From Antilocapra americana (taxonomy: Eukaryota > Chordata > Mammalia > Artiodactyla > Antilocapridae), in NCBI GenBank assembly GCA_007570785.1, contig ML661885.1, positions 20,278,883 through 20,342,882 of the forward strand: DNA of 64,000 bases, in the 5' to 3' direction. A program made the translations under genes and the position numbers. Shown piece after piece: positions 35,526 to 46,646 of this stretch; within the stretch, counting starts at the first letter, position 1; every line of letters begins with the position of its first letter. Under the pieces are notes generated by a model. The model saw only the letters and a list, made by a program, of their open reading frames with translations, ran no database searches and had not been told where the DNA came from.

Positions 35526-37820
35526 GTGAGTAGATGAAAGGATGTGGGCGGGGCGCCTGGGGGTGGGGTGGCGGGGGGAAGGGTCTGCTTGGACCTCGGT
35601 ACCGGGGAGGCGAGGGCAGGTTCCGTAGCGGTGGACGCCGCCGCTCTTTCGGAGGCCGGGATGATCGGGCTCTCTGCAGCCCCCGACGCGGTCGAGCTGA
35701 TGATCCTTGGGTTGCCCCTCCTCGGGCGGTTCATACCTGATGCGCTCCCCGCCCTGCTCCACGAGCCTGATCTGCCTCCGGTAAACGCCTGCAAGTCCCT
35801 TCCTACCATTTTCTGGTCTGCCCGACTCCCTGAGTGTCCTGTTGGTAATAACAGCCTCTGACCGAATTTTATTTTTCCTTGCAAAGTGGACTCTCCATTC
35901 ATGTCTGCCGCCTCCCCACCGCCGGCCTTTGCTGGAGCTCCGGGGTGTGTCTCCAACCTTGAGCTGCTGATAGTTTCCTTGGTTTCCCTAGATAACCGTT
36001 TTCCCATTTCTGCAGTATCTTTTACGGGAGGGGTGCCGAGAGCCTCTCCCGAGGAAGTGTCACTGTCCAGTTTTAGAGCTGGGACAATAGGGTTTAAGGG
36101 TTTATTCACGAGGACTCCATAAGGAAAAGCCAACATTGATTCTTTATCTTTGGGTTTATCTTTGTGCTGTACCAGGACTCCAAATTTTGCTTTGTTCCCA
36201 ATTCTTTCACTTCTCTGTTCTCTTTACCTATGTTATCCTGTGTGATACAGCATTCGCTTAAAGACAACAAAGGAAAAAAAGAAAACAGCATTAGCAACAG
36301 CGGTTTCAAGATTCCTTTTCTAATTGTGCTTAATCCTTCTGATGAAGAATAACCCTGCAGAACTGAGGGATCCTGTTGCCATGGTTTAGCTTTTTTTCCT
36401 CCTTTTAATTTACGTAGATTCAGGTGGAATTAATAAACAGAGGCATTGAGCCCTGTGTATTGTTGCATGCTAGAGAGTAAATTATTTTAGGTTGTGTTAG
36501 GAAAAGAAAAGTAATAACTGATAACTTTCTGCAGTGACCTGTCTCACCAAAAAGCAAATACAGTAATGAGTATGATTTTATTTCATGCTTTTGCTCCTAG
36601 GTGACGCTGTCATACTAACCACCTTGAGGATGATAGATAATCGAGACCTGTGATGATTTTCTATTTGTGTGTGGCTGCAGTGTACTATAACAAATGAAGT
36701 TCTTGTTCTTTGCTTATTTAATTTATTTTAGGCAGATCACTCAAAGTTTCCATGAAGTAGTAATTGTAATGATATTCCTTACTCAAGGTGTTTTTGTTTA
36801 GAGAACTCCTCCTGGAGACAGCTTTTTTTTTTTTTTTAATGAATTTTCAAACATATGGTGATATTTTAGCATAGGATCATGGATCCTGGATTTCTCATGA
36901 AGTTATTTTATTACACATATAGTGCTTTAGAAAGGTTTTTCTGAAGCTTTATTTTATTTTTCTATTATTTAGCATTTGTAATTGAGGCAAAGATCTTCAT
37001 CTGACTTTTCGTTTATTTATGCTAAATATCTAAAACAATGTCTGACACAAAGTAGGTATTCAATAAATATTTTTTAGATAAATGGCTTGTCCATGAGAGG
37101 CCCTGGGGATGCAGGAAAAAATAAAAAGTCAAAGTGCTGCTCTCATTGAGCCTACATTTTAGTGAATCTTATGTTTTAGCAGTGTAGACATTACTTTTGA
37201 AATGTTACCAAGAATGCTTTTAAAATACAATGAAAACCTATTATAATACTCAATTACATGGGTGAAGAAAAACATAATTCTGCTGTAATATGTTATATTA
37301 TCATGAGTATGTTTTAGGGGCCCAACTTGTAATGTTTCATGTTAAACAGTACTTCTTTACTTAATTTTTTTTAAACAAAATTAAGTTGCTATCATTAACA
37401 ATGTTATTATATGTTGATTGTAATGAATTAGGTTATAATATATGAAATTATCCTTTTTCTAGTGCAAAACAATTGAATATTGGTAATTTCAAATGGTAAT
37501 AAAATTTTTTATATTAATGAAATAAAAGCTCTCAGAGAATTTTGTTGAAGTTAGTGCCTTTCTTTTTCTCCTCCTCCTTTAAAAAAATTAGCCCTTGTTA
37601 GGTCACAGCTTATAAAGATGAATTTTGAGTCTTAATGAGGAATTCATTAATTCATTCCTTTGTGACTTCATTTAATAAACAGTGGTACATTGGTACAGTG
37701 ATAGATAAGATAGTTTTTCCCTATTGGAAATTAAAATCCAGCATATTGAAGGTGTCTAATGAACCTCATATTTCAGTATTCAGTAGAAAATCTTTGAGAA
37801 TTTGCTTAATACATACCATG
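35526..37820. other. ZC2HC1A: Intron 1, 5' part
   Basis: GC-rich to about 35760, then AT-rich. A poly-T run at about 36822-36837. A MIR/L2-like tail near 37020-37080 (AGTAGGTATTCAATAAATA). No coding exon recognised. Confidence 0.6.
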
Positions 37821-37825
37821 TGTGC

Positions 37826-38014
37826 GTGTGTGGTTAGTTGCTCAGACATGCCTGACTCTTTGCGACCCTATGGACTGTAACCTGCCAGGCTCCTCTGTCC
37901 AAGAAATTCTTCAGGCAAGAGTATTGGAATGGATTGCCATTTCCTTCTCCAGGGGATCTTCCCAACCCAGAGATCAAACCCCAGTCTCCTGCATTGCAGA
38001 AGGATTCTTTATGA
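37826..38014 (-). mobile_element. Bov-tA SINE in intron 1, minus
   Basis: Antisense Bov-tA, tRNA head partly degraded (CAGAAGGATTCTTTATGATA). Confidence 0.88.
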
Positions 38015-38167
38015 TAGTAATTGAGCAAATATAGTACTGCTTGGTATTAAATTAAAAGGAATTAAACCCATGTTTTTAATTGAAGCCAGTTAGCAGACTA
38101 AACTTGATTGTAAAATCAGAAAATATATGGACTCCTGAAAAATTTTATTGAAGATTATCATACCCTT

Positions 38168-38475
38168 GGGCCTTCCCTGGTCACTCAGCTAGTAAAGAAG
38201 ACCGCAGTCCAATCCCTGGATTGGGAAGATCCCCTGGAGAAGGTATAGGCTACCCACTCCAGTATTCTTGGGCTTCCCTGGTGGTTCAGATGGTAAAGAG
38301 TCCAAGTGCAACGGGGGAGACCTGGGTTCGATCCCTGGGTTGGGAAGATCCCATGGGAAAGGGAACAGCTACTCACTCCAGTATCCATGCTTGGAGAATT
38401 ACATGGACAGAGGAGCCTGGCAGGCTACAGTCCATGGGGTTGCAAGAGTCGGACACAGCTTAGAGACTAAACCAC
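38168..38475 (+). mobile_element. Two tRNA-headed SINE units in tandem, plus
   Basis: A partial Bov-tA (38168-38270, breaking off at CCAGTATTCTT) is followed immediately by a full Bov-tA head GGGCTTCCCTGGTGGTTCAG and Bov-A unit. Confidence 0.88.
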
Positions 38476-40131
38476 CACCATGCACTATAGGTATGTCTAA
38501 AGGCAATAAAAGTAGTTCTAGACCTGGGAGAGTTCCATCTCTTTTAAGCTTTCCATCTGTAAAATGGAGAGAGGACAAACCCTAAGCAGGTTTTATCCAT
38601 ATGTATTGTCATTCCTTTCATAATAGGTTGATGTCATTATTAACAATTGTGACAGATTTTCCTGTCTAGTCCTCTTTTGGACTGCTAAAATTAGTAGGTC
38701 TTAGGGTACTGCCCTCTAAAACTTGATTCAAGTTTGATTGCTCTTTTCTAATGTAGCTCTTAATGTAGTTGAAGAAAGCCATGCTGTCCCTTTAGGGGTT
38801 TTTGTTTGTTTTTCCCTAATCTAAGCACTGGTTTAACTGATAATTCATCATCCTTACTAATTTATCTTGATTGATTTTTTTTTTTTTTGGTACTGACTTT
38901 GATGTCATATTGTTTTAATAGCCAATGTATTGGACAGATTTGTACTTGGATCCTTGCTTTGTTTCTGTTTAGCTTTGGAGCTAATATACTCCAATCTACC
39001 TGAACTGTATTAACTATTAAATGATGTAACATATATTAAGTATTTGGCAAACTGCCTAGTACATAGAAGGCCTCCTTTAGTGCTTGTTTATTGGATGGAT
39101 AAAAATCCCAGGAAGTGTGTTAGAACCTTAAGAGTGGTTCAGTATAGGTAAAACATAGCAGACTTGGAAGGGATTGTGGGCAATCTCACTAGATAATTGT
39201 GGCAGCAGAACAGATTGGAGAAGGGAGAGGCTGGAAATGTGTATATGTGATAAAGATTTGAACTAAGGCAAAAGCAGCAGAAAGTAAAAAGGGGAGATAG
39301 GTACAGAAGACATTTCTGTGATGGAGAGATGAGATAGAAGTGCTGGATGTGGGAGGGAAAAGCAATCAAAAGCAGTTTTGTAGCTTAAACTAAGATGTAA
39401 TACCATCTTTAACCAAGAGAAGGACAAGTTTGGAAGATGAGGCAATGATTTTGGCTTTAGAAATGTTGTATTTGGTGGAAAAGTTTTATGGCTGCCTGTA
39501 AATATCTATCTGGAGTTTCTAGTTTAGTAGTCATAAGCTTACTAGTGACAGAAAATATATGTTTGCTCAGCGAAGGTATATTTAACAAGATGAAGAAGGG
39601 AAAAAAAAAAAACTTGGGGGGAACTGATGCTTTAAGATTGAGCAGAATAGGAAACTAGAGTAGGGGGCAGTCTTTAAAAAGGTTTAAAAATTGTCAAGAA
39701 AGGGAAGTAGGGGGAGAATGAATATTTACTGAGTATGCTGGAAAAAGCCTGTAGCACTTGGTATTCTTAGAGAGCTAGGTACTAACCAGATGCAACCCTG
39801 CTGGCTTGTGAAATCTGAGACACTTGGGCTTAGGAGAAATATCATTGAAGCCAAGAGAGAAAGGGCTTTAAAGGTAGAAGGGATTGGTCAGCAGTGCGTC
39901 ATGATTATAGGAAAGTCCAGTAAGGTGAGGATTCAAGAGGCATTGACAATTAATAGGTTAATGGTAATCAGTTGCTTCTGTTTCTTAAGGTCTTTGACTG
40001 TCTCCTTATTGAAGAAACTTACCTGATCATATCTACTTCCCAGACACACACATAGCATTATGACTGTCTTCTCTCTCCTTACTCCGTTCTGTTTTTCTGT
40101 CGTTGCACTGTGCTTTCACTACAAAACATTT
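38476..40131. other. ZC2HC1A: Intron 1, no exon seen
   Basis: AT-rich then purine-rich on the + strand (39140-39480 and 39590-39760). These purine-rich parts may be an old unclassified repeat. Poly-T near 38878. Confidence 0.5.
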
Positions 40132-40140
40132 TATAAACAG

Positions 40141-40340
40141 TGTTAGTAGCTCAGTCATGTCTGACCCTTTGCAAACTCATGGACTGTAGCCTGCCAGGCT
40201 CCTCTGTTCATGGGATTCTCCAGGCAAGAATACTGGAGTGGGTAGCCATTCCCTTCTCCAGGGGATCTTCCTGACCCAGGAATGGAACCCGAGTCCCCCA
40301 CATTGCGACTCTTTATCATCTGAACCACTAAAGAAGCCCA
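40141..40340 (-). mobile_element. Bov-tA SINE, minus
   Basis: Antisense, ending CCACTAAAGAAGCCCA. Perfect 9-bp duplication TATAAACAG at 40132-40140 and 40341-40349. Confidence 0.93.
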
Positions 40341-40419
40341 TATAAACAGGTAAATACATAAAATGTCAAGTAGTGAAAACAATTGATTTTTTTTTCCCCA
40401 AAGAGTAGAAGCTTGGTAA

Positions 40420-40600
40420 GATCAGGTTATTTAATTCATCTTGTTTTTCTAATTTCATTCCTGTTTTCACCCTATTTTCATATTTCATCCTGTTTTCATC
40501 CATTTCATACCTAATTTCGTCCTTGTTTGCCTAATTCCTAGAACAGTTCCTATCTCATGCTAGGTCCTCAATAAGTACTTGTTGAATCAACATTATGTGT
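40420..40600 (+). repeat. L2/MIR-like tail with internal tandem repeat
   Basis: The end (CTAGAACAGTTCC ... CTCAATAAGTACTTGTTGAA) is L2-like. Before it, TTTCAT/CCTGTTTTCA units repeat imperfectly between 40452 and 40525. Confidence 0.5.
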
Positions 40601-43411
40601 CTATTTTAATACAGTGTTTAGTCTTGATAAAGCTTGCCTGTATTTCAGATTGGGAGTGAATGAAAGGTAGAGAGGAGTTAGTCGGTAAATGTCAGCCAGT
40701 GTTTCAGAAAATATGCTACTCAGGATATTGGTCCTAAATAACTTTTAGGCACAGAAAGGATTTCTGTTGGGGAAATAACAGCATACTAAATCTCTCTCTT
40801 AAGACTGAAGAAGTTCTTCTCTAAGAAAACCTGTTTGTTTAGCATTTTCCAAACATTTAACCATAAGCAAAGGATTTGAAGGTGATTGGTAGTAGTGGAA
40901 ATGACTAGTCAAGTTCAGACTGGAAAGGAATGGAAGTACAGCCAGGAATGGGTTATCAGGAAAATGCAGATCTCTGAGATCAAGAAAGTGACCGAGAGGT
41001 AGATTGTAGAAGCCTGTAGTTAGAGCACTTGTGTATTTTATGAGTCCAGAGGTGGAGCTTGCTAAGTTGTTTTGGCAGTGGTGGTTTTTGCTGGAGTGTG
41101 GGTCACTAAAGTGGACGGACGGTGAAGGCTGTGTGCTGAGTAGGTTAAGGGTGACTATGAAATACTGAAATTTAGGATGAGCTGAAAGACAAATAGCTTA
41201 TGAGATATTAGAGATCATTGACCTGGAAGTAATTTGATTTTAAAAATACTATATAATAGTATTCTATAAGATGTCATTTCAAGCCTTATTATCATGCAGA
41301 GCAGATTTTGCAATTGCTCAGTACAGTAAGTCATTACAGAATCAGCGGTGTATTTAGGATAAACTTTATAAGGAGAGAGTGGCTTCTCTAAGCTTTAGAA
41401 TGTTAAGTCCTTACTCACTTGGTTCTGTCTATCAGTTTGAGTGCTTCTTTCATCGGTGAGTTCTCTCTCTCTGTTGTATTTTTATAAGTCACTCGATTCT
41501 GTAGCTTTTGCCACTCAGGAGAGAGTAGTAGAATTTGCCTCATGCCCTGGAGAGTGGTATTTTTTATTTTATTGCTTGTGAAGCATTTTTATGTATAACA
41601 TCTTAGTTGATCCTCTTGAATTTTAAGGTAGGTTGAGCAGATGTTATCTTCGTTTAACAGATATTAAACTCGAGGCTACCTATATGACTACTCATACATT
41701 TTCTTACAATTCACTTAGTGAAAACTTTTCCAGCAAGGAGAGAGACATCATGTTCTTTGCTCAAGCTCCTCGCAGATTCTCAAACCTGTGTATAGACAAG
41801 TGGAAGTCACTTCCTCAATATCTTGCAGTTGGTCAGTCGGTTTAATCATTGTTTATGACCAACTTTCTTTTTTATATATAATACCAGTAAGAGAGGTGTC
41901 TTATTATCCATATACTTTTAAGGTAGGTTTAATTAAGTAATTATGCTATATTTATTATGGTGTATTAGAGTAAGAAGGGGTGCTCCTAGGTCATTTAATC
42001 TAACATCCTTGTTTTATATAAGAGGAATGTGAACCATAGAGAGGTTTAATACCTTGCCCAGCAAGTCATAGTTCTAAGTGACAGAGCTGAGACTTGATTT
42101 AGATAATATGAGACAAATTCCAGTGCCTTTTCTATTGTAAAGAATATTAGAACGTTGCCATTAGGGCAAACTGTGGCTTTGTGACTCTAAAGCCTGAGCT
42201 GCTTATCATGACCTGTTGGTAGACATTCTTTCCAGGGGGTGCTGATGCCAACACACGTGACATAGTTTGTGGATTATAGGGCTATGCTCTATAAGAGAAA
42301 ACAAAATTTATATATATATTTATTTTGAATAACATAATGACTTAATTTTTTCTTGTTTTTTGAAATAATTTAAAATGTTTTCTCTTTAATGCTACTTCCT
42401 TTTTTATGCCTTTGGTGATAATAATTTTTTCTTTAAATACAATTTGAACATGTTTGATGACTTGTAGGAATTAATCCCAGGAGTTGATTTTATGGCAGTA
42501 TTCTTGTTGCTGTTATATTAAGTTTTAAGCTTTTGTATTAAAAAGAAAATGGAAGAGGATTTGGTTCTTAGATACAGAACCAAAGAAGTAAATCATGTAG
42601 ACTATTGGCTTTATCAAACAGTGATTGTATATCTCTACCCTTGTGTCGCTGTTGCTTGGTACATGCTTGGCAAGTAGTAGGGACTCAAGTAGGCACTCAC
42701 ATTATTTCCATGTGTTAACTGATTTTTCTCAACAGTTAATTTTCAAAAGATTTTGCTTTGTTATCTATTTAACAAGGAAATACTAAAATATACTTTGAAG
42801 CAAGTAACATGTAGTACTATTCAGCATTTTATATTGATACATTTTTAAATCATTGTTTGGAATTTGAAGGAAGACATGAAAACTATAAATAGACAAGCAG
42901 TATGCGATATCACTTTGACAGTCATTATGAAGACATTCTAATCTTGATGTATCTAATGGATTCAGCTGCCAGCAACTGCCTCAGCTTCTGGATAATTAAT
43001 GGGATTAAGTGATCCAGATAAATGAAGTTGCCTTGATCTCCCTAAATAACCTAGTCTTTGGTATTGGAAAGGACAGATCAGGCAAAACTTAGCTGTGCTT
43101 TTGTACTGTTCACAGCTTAACTGCCACCATACAGGCATTGACTTCCATCTGAAATGACAAATAGTCACTCCCTGCCACTGAAATAGGGCAGAGGAACACC
43201 TGGAGTATGCAAGAACAAAGCATTCTTCTGTTACTGTTTGACTGTTCCCACCAATATCTGTTTTGATTCTCTGGAAAAGTTGTCTGTGGACTCAATAAAT
43301 GCCTTGCAACAACATATATATGTAGTCAGTAACTTTACTTTTTTCATGAGTTTGTCACTTCTAAAAGATCATGGTTTTCTGATAAAACAATTTTAACCAT
43401 CAGTAAAATCA
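40601..43411. other. ZC2HC1A: Intron 1, with MIR remnants
   Basis: Antisense MIR at about 42000-42105 (AGAGAGGTTTAATACCTTGCCC) and a weaker one near 41600-41670. Otherwise AT-rich with no coding signal; the frames at 41633 and 43000-43295 have no family resemblance. Confidence 0.5.
42000..42105 (-). repeat. MIR SINE, minus
   Basis: Antisense MIR core: GAACCATAGAGAGGTTTAAT then CTTGCCCAGCAAGTCATA and GACAGAGCTGAGACTTGA. Confidence 0.7.
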
Positions 43412-44350
43412 TTTCAGTTCAGTGTCTCAGTCATGTCTGACTCTTTGGGACCCCAGGGACTACGGCATGCCAGGCTTCCCTGTCCATCACCAGCTCTTGA
43501 AGCTTGCGTAAACTCATGTCCATCGACTCGGTGATACCATCCTACTGTCTTATCCTCTATTGTCCCCATCTCCTCCTGCCTTCAGTCTTTCCCAGCATCA
43601 GGGTTTTTTTTTCCCAGTGAGTCAGTTCTTTGCATTTGGTGGCCAAAGTATTGAAGTTTCAGCTTCAGCATCAGTCCTTCCAATGAATATTCAGACTGAT
43701 TACCTTTATGATTGACTGGTTTGATTTCCTTGTGTCCAAGGGAATCTCAAGAGTCTTCTCCAACACCACACAGTTCAGAAGCATCAGTTCTTTCTCTCAG
43801 CTTTCTTTATGGTCCAGCTGTCACATCCATACATGACTACTGGAAAAACCATAGCTTTGACTAGATGGACTTTTGTTGGCAAAGTGATGTCTCTGCTTTT
43901 TAATATGCTGTCTAGGTTGGTCATAGCTTTTCTTCCAAGGGGCAAGCATCTTTTAATTTCATAGCTGCAGTCACCATCTGCAGTGTTTTTGGAGCCCCCC
44001 CTCCCAAAATAAAGTCTGTCACTGTTTCCATTGTTTCCCCATCTATTTGCCATGAAGTGATGGGACCAGATGCCATGATCTTAGTTTTCTGAATGTTGAG
44101 CTTTAAGGCAACTTTTTCACTCTCCTCTTTCACTTTCATCAAGACGCTCTTTAGTTCTTCTTTACTTTCTGCCATAAGGGTGGTATCATCTGCATATTGG
44201 AGAAGGCAATGGTACTGCACTCAATTACTCTTGCCCAGCAGTCTTGATTCCAGCTTGTGCTTTATCCAGCCCGGAGTTTCACGTGATGTACTCTGCATAG
44301 AAGTTAAATAAGCATGGTGACAATATACAGCCTTGATGTATTCCTTTCCC
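43412..44350 (-). mobile_element. BovB LINE, 5'-truncated, minus, in intron 1
   Basis: Antisense BovB, 0.94 kb. Minus-strand frames give QYADDTTLMAESKEELKSV (RT catalytic YADD) and VFPVVMYGCDSWTIKKAE. Near 44197-44236 a ~22-bp BovB segment is replaced by about 40 bp of Bov-A-like sequence. Confidence 0.92.
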
Positions 44351-44412
44351 AGTGTATTGAGCAGGGAATATGATAAGGATACAATGTTTGTCATTTTAAT
44401 GAAAATTACAGG

Positions 44413-44620
44413 TATGAAAGTAAAGTTGCTCAGTCATGTCCTACTCTTTTCGACCCCATGGACTGTAGCCTACCAGGCTCCTCTGTCCATGGGATTTTCC
44501 AGGCAAGAATACTGGAGTGGGTTGCCATTTCTTTCTCCAGGAGATATTCCCGACCCAGGGATTGAACCCACATCTACTGCATTATAGGCAGACGCTTTAC
44601 TGTCTGAGCCACCAGGGAAT
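44413..44620 (-). mobile_element. Bov-tA SINE, minus
   Basis: Antisense Bov-tA, well preserved, ending GAGCCACCAGGG. Confidence 0.92.
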
Positions 44621-44994
44621 ATTTGGCTAGAAAATAAAATGACAAATTGACTTAGTTATGTAGATCCCAAGGAATGCAGTGAGTGTGTATGTGTGTGTAT
44701 GATGAAATTTGTTATGTGAAAGTACATGAAAGATGCATTATGATAACTTGATTTTGTGAAAGTTGCAGAAACTTCTTTATTTAATGAATTGTGTCAGATT
44801 CATTAATGTCAGATTATCTTAATTTGCTGGTCCAGTGAATCTTAATATTATGTGTATGAAAAAATGAACAATTCACATAATTCATAGTAACTAGGTGATC
44901 TTTTCCTTAAAGCATGATACTTCTGTCGTTGGTGGGGACAACATTCTTTTTATTCTAGACTTTCTAATATTAGGAAGCTACCTCACTAATCTCC

Positions 44995-46635
44995 AGTATT
45001 ATTTCTTCCTTTTTTTTTTTTTTAGTTTAAAACCACTATATTGTGGAAAAATAGAAATAGCATAAAATTTAAATTTACAGTTTTAACCATTTTTAAGTGT
45101 ACAGTTCAGTTGTATTAAGCATATTCACATTGCTGGGCAGCCGTCATCAACTATCCATCACCAGAATGGCTTCATCATCCAAATTGTAGCATCTTTATTC
45201 ATCTTGTTTTCCTTCCAGTTTTGTATATGTAGTTGACATAGAGCACTGTGTAAGGGACACAGGATAATGATTTGATTTATATACATCATAAAATGATTAC
45301 CACAGTAAATTTAGTGAACATATCTTACATAGATACTAAATAAAATGAAAAGAACACATTTTTTTTTCTTCTGGTGAGAAACTCCCAGGATCCAATCTCT
45401 TAATTTTTGTATACAATGTAGAACTGTTAATTATCTTTATCGTATTGTCCATTACATCCCTAGTACTTACTGATAACTGGAAATTTGTACTTTGTGATGA
45501 CCTTCATCCAGTTTCCCATCTTCCTTCATTCCCAATTCTGGTAATCATGCATCTGGTCTCTTTTTCTATGAGTTTGTTTGAGAAGTATAAAATTATTGGG
45601 AAGTATAAAGACTATAAAACTATTTCTGTTCCTAGTGCAGAGTATAGTGATTTGATGCTTCTGTACATTTCAAAATGATCACCATGGTAAGTTTAGTTAC
45701 CATCTGTCATCATGCAAGATATTACATTATTACTGACCATGTTTCCCACACTGTACATTTCATACCTGTGACTCATTTATTTTGTAACCGAAAGTTCATG
45801 TGCTTTAATTTCTCTCACCTATTTACCACCCTCCCCTCCTCTCCTACCCGCCCCCCCCAAAAACCATCTGTTTCTTCTCTGTGTCTATGACTATGCTTGT
45901 TTTGTTGAGTTTGTTAATTTGTTTTGTTTTTTAGATTCCACATGTAAGTGAAAGTGTACAGCATTTGTCTTTGTTTTATTTTACTTAGCATAGTACCCTC
46001 TAGGCGCATCCATTTTGTCACGAGTGATAAGATTTCAGTATGAGCACTAATTCAGTCTTGGGATATTGTATTTGTCCATATATTCTAAATTATCCATTTT
46101 ATTAGCATTTAATTGTTCATGATAATCTCTTATCCTTTGTATTTCCATGGTGTTAAGTATAATGTCTCCACTTCCATTTCAAAATTTTTTTTTAATTTGA
46201 GCCCTTTTTTTTCTTGATGAAACTTGCTGAAGTTTTATCATTTTATCTGTTCAAAGAACCAGCTTGTATTTTAATTGATTTTTTAAATCATTTTTAGTCT
46301 CTATTTTATTTAGTTCTCCTAATTTCTCTATGATTTCTTTTCTGCTAATTTTTTAGTTTTGTTTTTCTTTTTCTAGTTCCTTTAGGTGTAAGGTGAGGTT
46401 GTTTATTTGAGAGTTTTCCTGTTTCCTGAGATAGGTTTGTATTGCTATAAACTTCCCTCTTAGAACTGCTTTTGCTGCGACTATAAATTTTAGATCATTG
46501 TGTTTTTTGTTTTTACTTGTCTCCAGCTATTTTTTACTTTGAGATTTTTTCAATGACCCATTAGTTGTTTAGTTCTATAAATTTGTGTATTTTTTGGACA
46601 GTTTTTTCCCTTGTAGTTGATTCTTGGTCTCAGCA
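44995..46635 (-). mobile_element. Old L1 LINE, minus, left part
   Basis: Antisense old L1: 3' UTR-like sequence to about 46080 (TAGTTGACATAGAGCACTGT, ATGATCACCATGGTAAG), then ORF2 centre (AAGAACCAGCTTGTATTTTA). The ORF2 C-terminal part is missing, so this may be one deleted element or two. Continues at 49191. Confidence 0.7.
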
Positions 46636-46646
46636 TGAAGTTTCTT

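Larger units (their letters stand above)
35040..35760 (+). promoter_or_regulatory. ZC2HC1A: CpG-island promoter of ZC2HC1A
   Basis: This is the only extended GC- and CpG-rich stretch in the window. Going towards the gene it has a KLF/Sp1-like CCACGCCCCC (35347-35356), a GC box CCCCGCCCC (35363-35371), a CCAAT box in GGGCCAATGGG (35384-35388), then a (GGC)7 tract and the start codon at 35510. No TATA box is seen, as expected for a broad, housekeeping-type promoter. Transcription probably starts between about 35400 and 35460. CpG-island promoters are often bidirectional, but I see no supported gene on the minus strand. Confidence 0.85.

Noticed and set aside
35189..36136. 315-codon minus-strand open frame across the ZC2HC1A promoter and exon 1
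   Set aside because: It exists because the CpG island lacks AT-rich stops. Its sequence is Ala/Pro/Arg-rich with an Arg run from the GGC tract, shows no domain, and overlaps the promoter and splice donor. Other CpG-island frames at 35403-35861 are rejected for the same reason.
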